Assembly (NCBI RefSeq): GCF_028993575.1
Contig: NZ_CP118615.1
Location: 1,116,001 to 1,180,000 of the forward strand
DNA length: 64,000 bases
Reading direction: 5' to 3'
Source: Micromonospora cathayae
GTDB taxonomy: Bacteria; Actinomycetota; Actinomycetes; Mycobacteriales; Micromonosporaceae
In this document: positions 61,069 to 64,000 of the stretch, piece after piece
Numbering within the stretch: position 1 is the first letter of the stretch
Layout: each line of letters opens with the position of its first letter
The notes under the pieces: model-generated
The model's input: only the letters and a program-made list of their open reading frames with translations
Told to the model about the DNA's origin: nothing
The model's database searches: none
Position numbers and translations under genes: made by a program

Positions 61069-64000
61069 ATGACATGGCGCTTGCTCGGCCCGGTTGAGGC
61101 CGTGGTACGGGGCGAGCGAGTGCCGCTGGGGCGACCCCAGCAACGCGCTGTGCTGGCGTATCTGTTGCTCAATGCCAACGTGGTGGTGTCGGCGGAGCAG
61201 TTGGCCGAGGCGCTGTGGGGCGGAGCTCTCCCCACCCGCGCACGAGCACAGGTCCAGGTCTGCGTCTCCCGGTTGCGACAACTGACCCGCGCGGCCGGTA
61301 TACCCGAAACACTCCATTCGGATTCTGGGGGATACCGCCTTGAGTTGGCCGGCGACGACCTGGATGTGGTGGTCTTCTCCGGGCTGACCGAGGCTGCGCG
61401 TCGGTACGCCGACTCCGGCGAACACGAGCGGGCCACGACCCTGTTGCGACAGGCGTTGGCGTTGTGGCGTGGCCCGGCACTCGCGGGCGCGTCCGCCGCG
61501 TTCGTACCGGCGGCCGCCGCCGGCCTGCACGACAAGCGGCTTGCCGCGTCCGAGGACCTGTTCGACGCCGAGTTCGCGCTCGGTCGGCACGCCGCCGCGG
61601 TGGCACCGTTGCGCGAGTTGGTCACCGGGAACCCGTGGCACGAAGGTCTCGCCGTGCGGCTGATGACGGCGCTGGCCGGATCGGGGCACCAGGCCGAGGC
61701 GCTGCGGGTGTTCGAGCGGATCCGCCGCCTACTCGCCGACGAGCTGGGCATCGAGCCGGGAGCGCGGCTCGCGGAGGCCCACGTGCGGCTGTTGCGGCAA
61801 CAGTTTCCGTCGAGCAGGCCCGCGCCACGGGTCCGGGAAACCGGATCTGGTCTGCGTCCCGCCCAACTGCCCGCCGGTCTGTCCACCTTCACCGGCCGTG
61901 GCGACGCACTCGCTGCGATGGACACGATGCTGAACCAGGCTCGGGACAGCGGCGCCCTGGCGGTCGTCGCGATCATCGGGACGGCCGGGGTGGGCAAGAC
62001 GGCACTGGCGATCCGGTGGGCGCACCGGGTACGGCCACTCTTCGACGATGGGCAGCTCTTCCTGGACCTGCGCGGTTACTCGCCCGGAGCGACGGTGGCG
62101 CCGCTGGACGCGTTGTCGCGCTGCCTTCGCGCGCTCGGTGTGCCGCCCGCACAGGTGCCAGACGACGTCGACGAAGCAACGGATCTCTACCGCAGCGTGC
62201 TCGCCGACCGGCGGGTGCTGATCCTGCTCGACAACGCCCGCGACACCGCGCACGTCCGGCCACTGTTGCCCGGCGGCGCCGGCTGCCTGGTGATCGTGAC
62301 CAGCCGGGACCGTCTCGGTGGGCTGGCCGCTCGGCACGACGCGCAGCGGCTGCCGTTGGACGTGCTCACGCCGCAGGAGGCCAGCGAGCTGTTGACCCGC
62401 GTCATCGGCGCGGATCGGGTCGCCGACCAGCGGGACGCTCTCGCGGAACTGGCCCATGACTGCGCACACCTGCCGCTGGCCCTGCGTATCGCCGCAGCAG
62501 ACCTGCACGGCCGCCCACACGAGATGGTCAGTGGTTACCTGGCGCGGCTTCGAGCGGGCGACCCGCTGACCGTGCTGACCGTCCGTGACGACGAACAGAT
62601 CGCGGTGCGTTCGGCGTTCGCCGCTTCCTACCAGACTCTGCCGCCGCGACTCCAGCGGCTCTTCCGGCTGTTCGGCCTGGTGCCCGGCTGCGACGTGACA
62701 GCGGAGTCGGCCGCCGCGATGCTCCGATGCGGAGCCGGCGAGGCGGCGGACATGCTCTCCCGTATCGCCGACGCGCACCTGGCACAGGAGCGGACACCGG
62801 GTCATTTCGGCACACACGACCTGCTCGGCCGGTACGTGACCGAGCTGGCGAAGATCGAGGACGATCGGGAAAGACTAGATGACCTGCTGTCTTGGTACCT
62901 CTTCAGCGTGCACGCCGCAGCCGACCGACTGTATCCGCAGGTGTTACGCGTGCCCACGCAGCTACCCGCGCCCGCTGGTCCACCGATGCGATTCGCCGCC
63001 CATGTCGACGCTCTCGCCTGGCTCGACGCGCACCGGCACAACCTCGTCGCCGTGGCACGCCATGCGGCGCACCGGGAACTGCACACCTTCGCCTGGTCGC
63101 TGGCGGACGCGCTGCGCGGATACCTGTGGCTGGGAATGCACACCACGGAATGGTCCGAGGTCGCGAGGATCGGTCTTTCCGCGGCCCGGGCCGACCGGCA
63201 CGAGCAGGCCGAGGCGGCGGCCCGGCTGAGTCTCGCCGCCCTGCACTGGCGGCTGGAACGGTTCCCCGAGGCGATCGACGACTATCGGCTGGCGCTGCTC
63301 TCCGCGAAACGTTCGGGATGGCGCGATGGCGAGGCAGCCGCGCTGGGCAACCTCGGCCCGGTCTTTCGCATGACCGGCCAGCCGGGTGAAGCCCTGCGGG
63401 TCATGGAGCAGGCGCTGGAGCTCAGCCGGCGCAACGGCCGGACCGCAGGCGTCGCCGTCAACCACAACAATCTCGGATTGGTCTGCGCCGACCTCGGACG
63501 GCTCCGCGAAGCCGCGGACCATCATCACGCGGCGCTCACCCTGGCACACCAGGGCGGGGCAGCCTCCAGCCGGGCGCTCATCCTGAGTAACCTGGGCGTC
63601 GTCCAACACCTTCTCGGCCGGTCCGACGACGCGTTACAGACGCTGACCGAGGCACTGGAACTACATGAGCAGACGGGCAGCCGGGGCCGTGCCACAACCC
63701 TGTGTGCGCTGGCTCGGGTCCACTGCGATCGTGGCGACCATCCGCAGGCGGCCAGCCTCGCCCGGCAGGCGCTCGACATGGCGCGCGCGCCGGTCGAGCC
63801 CCGGGTCGAAGCGCTCGCTCTCCACATCCTCGGCATCGCCGAGGGGAAGACCGGCACCCTGTTGGATGCCTTGAGAACTGCGCGCACCACCGCGGACCGG
63901 TACATCGAGGCCGATATCACCGTCAGCCTCGCCGAAATCGACGAGCCTGCGGCACCTTCCTGGTGCCATGCGGCGCTGTCCATCACGCGGCAGTGCGGCT
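61069..64000 (+). CDS. SARP-NB-ARC-TPR regulator (AfsR-like), cut by right edge
   Basis: At least 977 residues are inside the window. N-terminal OmpR-type winged helix (MTWRLLGPVEAVVRGERVPLG, LAEALWGG, VQVCVSRLRQL), bacterial transcriptional activation domain (to about 250), then an NB-ARC ATPase with P-loop GTAGVGKTAL and LILLDNARD, and from about 700 a series of TPR helices (ALGNLGPVFRMTGQPGEALR, NHNNLGLVCADLGRLREAA). AfsR-type proteins activate secondary metabolism genes. It is 40 kb from the phosphonate operon, so a local target cannot be named. GTG/ATG choice: ATG at 61069 behind a GGGGG site. Confidence 0.93.
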   Translation, partial: MTWRLLGPVEAVVRGERVPLGRPQQRAVLAYLLLNANVVVSAEQLAEALWGGALPTRARAQVQVCVSRLRQLTRAAGIPETLHSDSGGYRLELAGDDLDVVVFSGLTEAARRYADSGEHERATTLLRQALALWRGPALAGASAAFVPAAAAGLHDKRLAASEDLFDAEFALGRHAAAVAPLRELVTGNPWHEGLAVRLMTALAGSGHQAEALRVFERIRRLLADELGIEPGARLAEAHVRLLRQQFPSSRPAPRVRETGSGLRPAQLPAGLSTFTGRGDALAAMDTMLNQARDSGALAVVAIIGTAGVGKTALAIRWAHRVRPLFDDGQLFLDLRGYSPGATVAPLDALSRCLRALGVPPAQVPDDVDEATDLYRSVLADRRVLILLDNARDTAHVRPLLPGGAGCLVIVTSRDRLGGLAARHDAQRLPLDVLTPQEASELLTRVIGADRVADQRDALAELAHDCAHLPLALRIAAADLHGRPHEMVSGYLARLRAGDPLTVLTVRDDEQIAVRSAFAASYQTLPPRLQRLFRLFGLVPGCDVTAESAAAMLRCGAGEAADMLSRIADAHLAQERTPGHFGTHDLLGRYVTELAKIEDDRERLDDLLSWYLFSVHAAADRLYPQVLRVPTQLPAPAGPPMRFAAHVDALAWLDAHRHNLVAVARHAAHRELHTFAWSLADALRGYLWLGMHTTEWSEVARIGLSAARADRHEQAEAAARLSLAALHWRLERFPEAIDDYRLALLSAKRSGWRDGEAAALGNLGPVFRMTGQPGEALRVMEQALELSRRNGRTAGVAVNHNNLGLVCADLGRLREAADHHHAALTLAHQGGAASSRALILSNLGVVQHLLGRSDDALQTLTEALELHEQTGSRGRATTLCALARVHCDRGDHPQAASLARQALDMARAPVEPRVEALALHILGIAEGKTGTLLDALRTARTTADRYIEADITVSLAEIDEPAAPSWCHAALSITRQCG

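Overview
The window is very GC-rich, uses GTG/TTG starts freely, packs genes with ATGA/GTGA/TGATG stop-start overlaps, and carries twin-arginine secreted plant-polysaccharide hydrolases with ricin-type modules, a SARP/NB-ARC/TPR regulator and LacI/TetR/MarR switches. This points to a Micromonospora-like actinomycete chromosome with secondary-metabolism and carbohydrate islands.

1-10.2 kb holds NRPS-type parts in two divergent units. The leftward unit is an adenylation-carrier protein (pocket reads as Cys), a type II thioesterase and an adenylation enzyme cut by the window edge (Thr-like). The rightward unit is a free-standing condensation-fold protein, MFS exporter, carrier protein, P450 and a second Thr-like adenylation enzyme. 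Convergent with it, 10.2-19.3 kb is one leftward operon encoding a fosfomycin-type pathway: PEP mutase, phosphonopyruvate decarboxylase fused to an Fe-type alcohol dehydrogenase, cobalamin radical-SAM methylase (Fom3), epoxidase HppE (Fom4), a cytidylyltransferase fused to a FomD-type DUF402 domain, FomA kinase, and an HPr-kinase-like P-loop protein in the FomB position. The chemistry matches Streptomyces fosfomycin, but the domain packaging differs: stand-alone PepM plus two unusual fusions.

20.1-35.8 kb is an accessory region I cannot assign to a known product class. It has a 69-aa peptide gene followed by a terminator-like hairpin and a PP-loop ATPase, two divergent proteins with a nucleoside-diphosphate-kinase-like fold, a phosphodiesterase/alkaline-phosphatase-fold enzyme, an AtzE/AtzG-type amidase pair, an FAD/NAD(P)-binding protein, a DUF4910-type aminopeptidase, a PLP aminotransferase and a PhyH dioxygenase. 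A leftward minimal nucleotidyltransferase/PqqD-like/HDAC-fold operon is preceded by a 23-codon ORF with its own promoter and ribosome binding site. This is the best candidate for a previously undescribed peptide-scaffolded pathway. It is flanked by an enolase outside the usual enolase neighbourhood, an IS5-type N-terminal domain protein, and a ClpX whose RKH loop is replaced.

39.5-52.5 kb is a carbohydrate-use region: GH62 arabinofuranosidase, GH5 and GH39-like enzymes with ricin lectin domains, an RCC1-repeat secreted protein, a GH63-like enzyme, a LacI regulator with candidate operators, and a sugar ABC transporter destroyed by an internal deletion. 52.7-64 kb is mixed: NmrA/TetR pair, two-component system, VanZ, a degenerate serine-hydrolase-like lipoprotein/Tat protein, MarR/azoreductase pair, a secreted three-repeat protein and a large SARP regulator running off the right edge.

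A recurring structural theme is short tandem duplication: minisatellite-like repeats in interdomain linkers, and duplicated gene 3' ends that include the stop codon. All assignments are from reading motifs by eye; no database search was possible.
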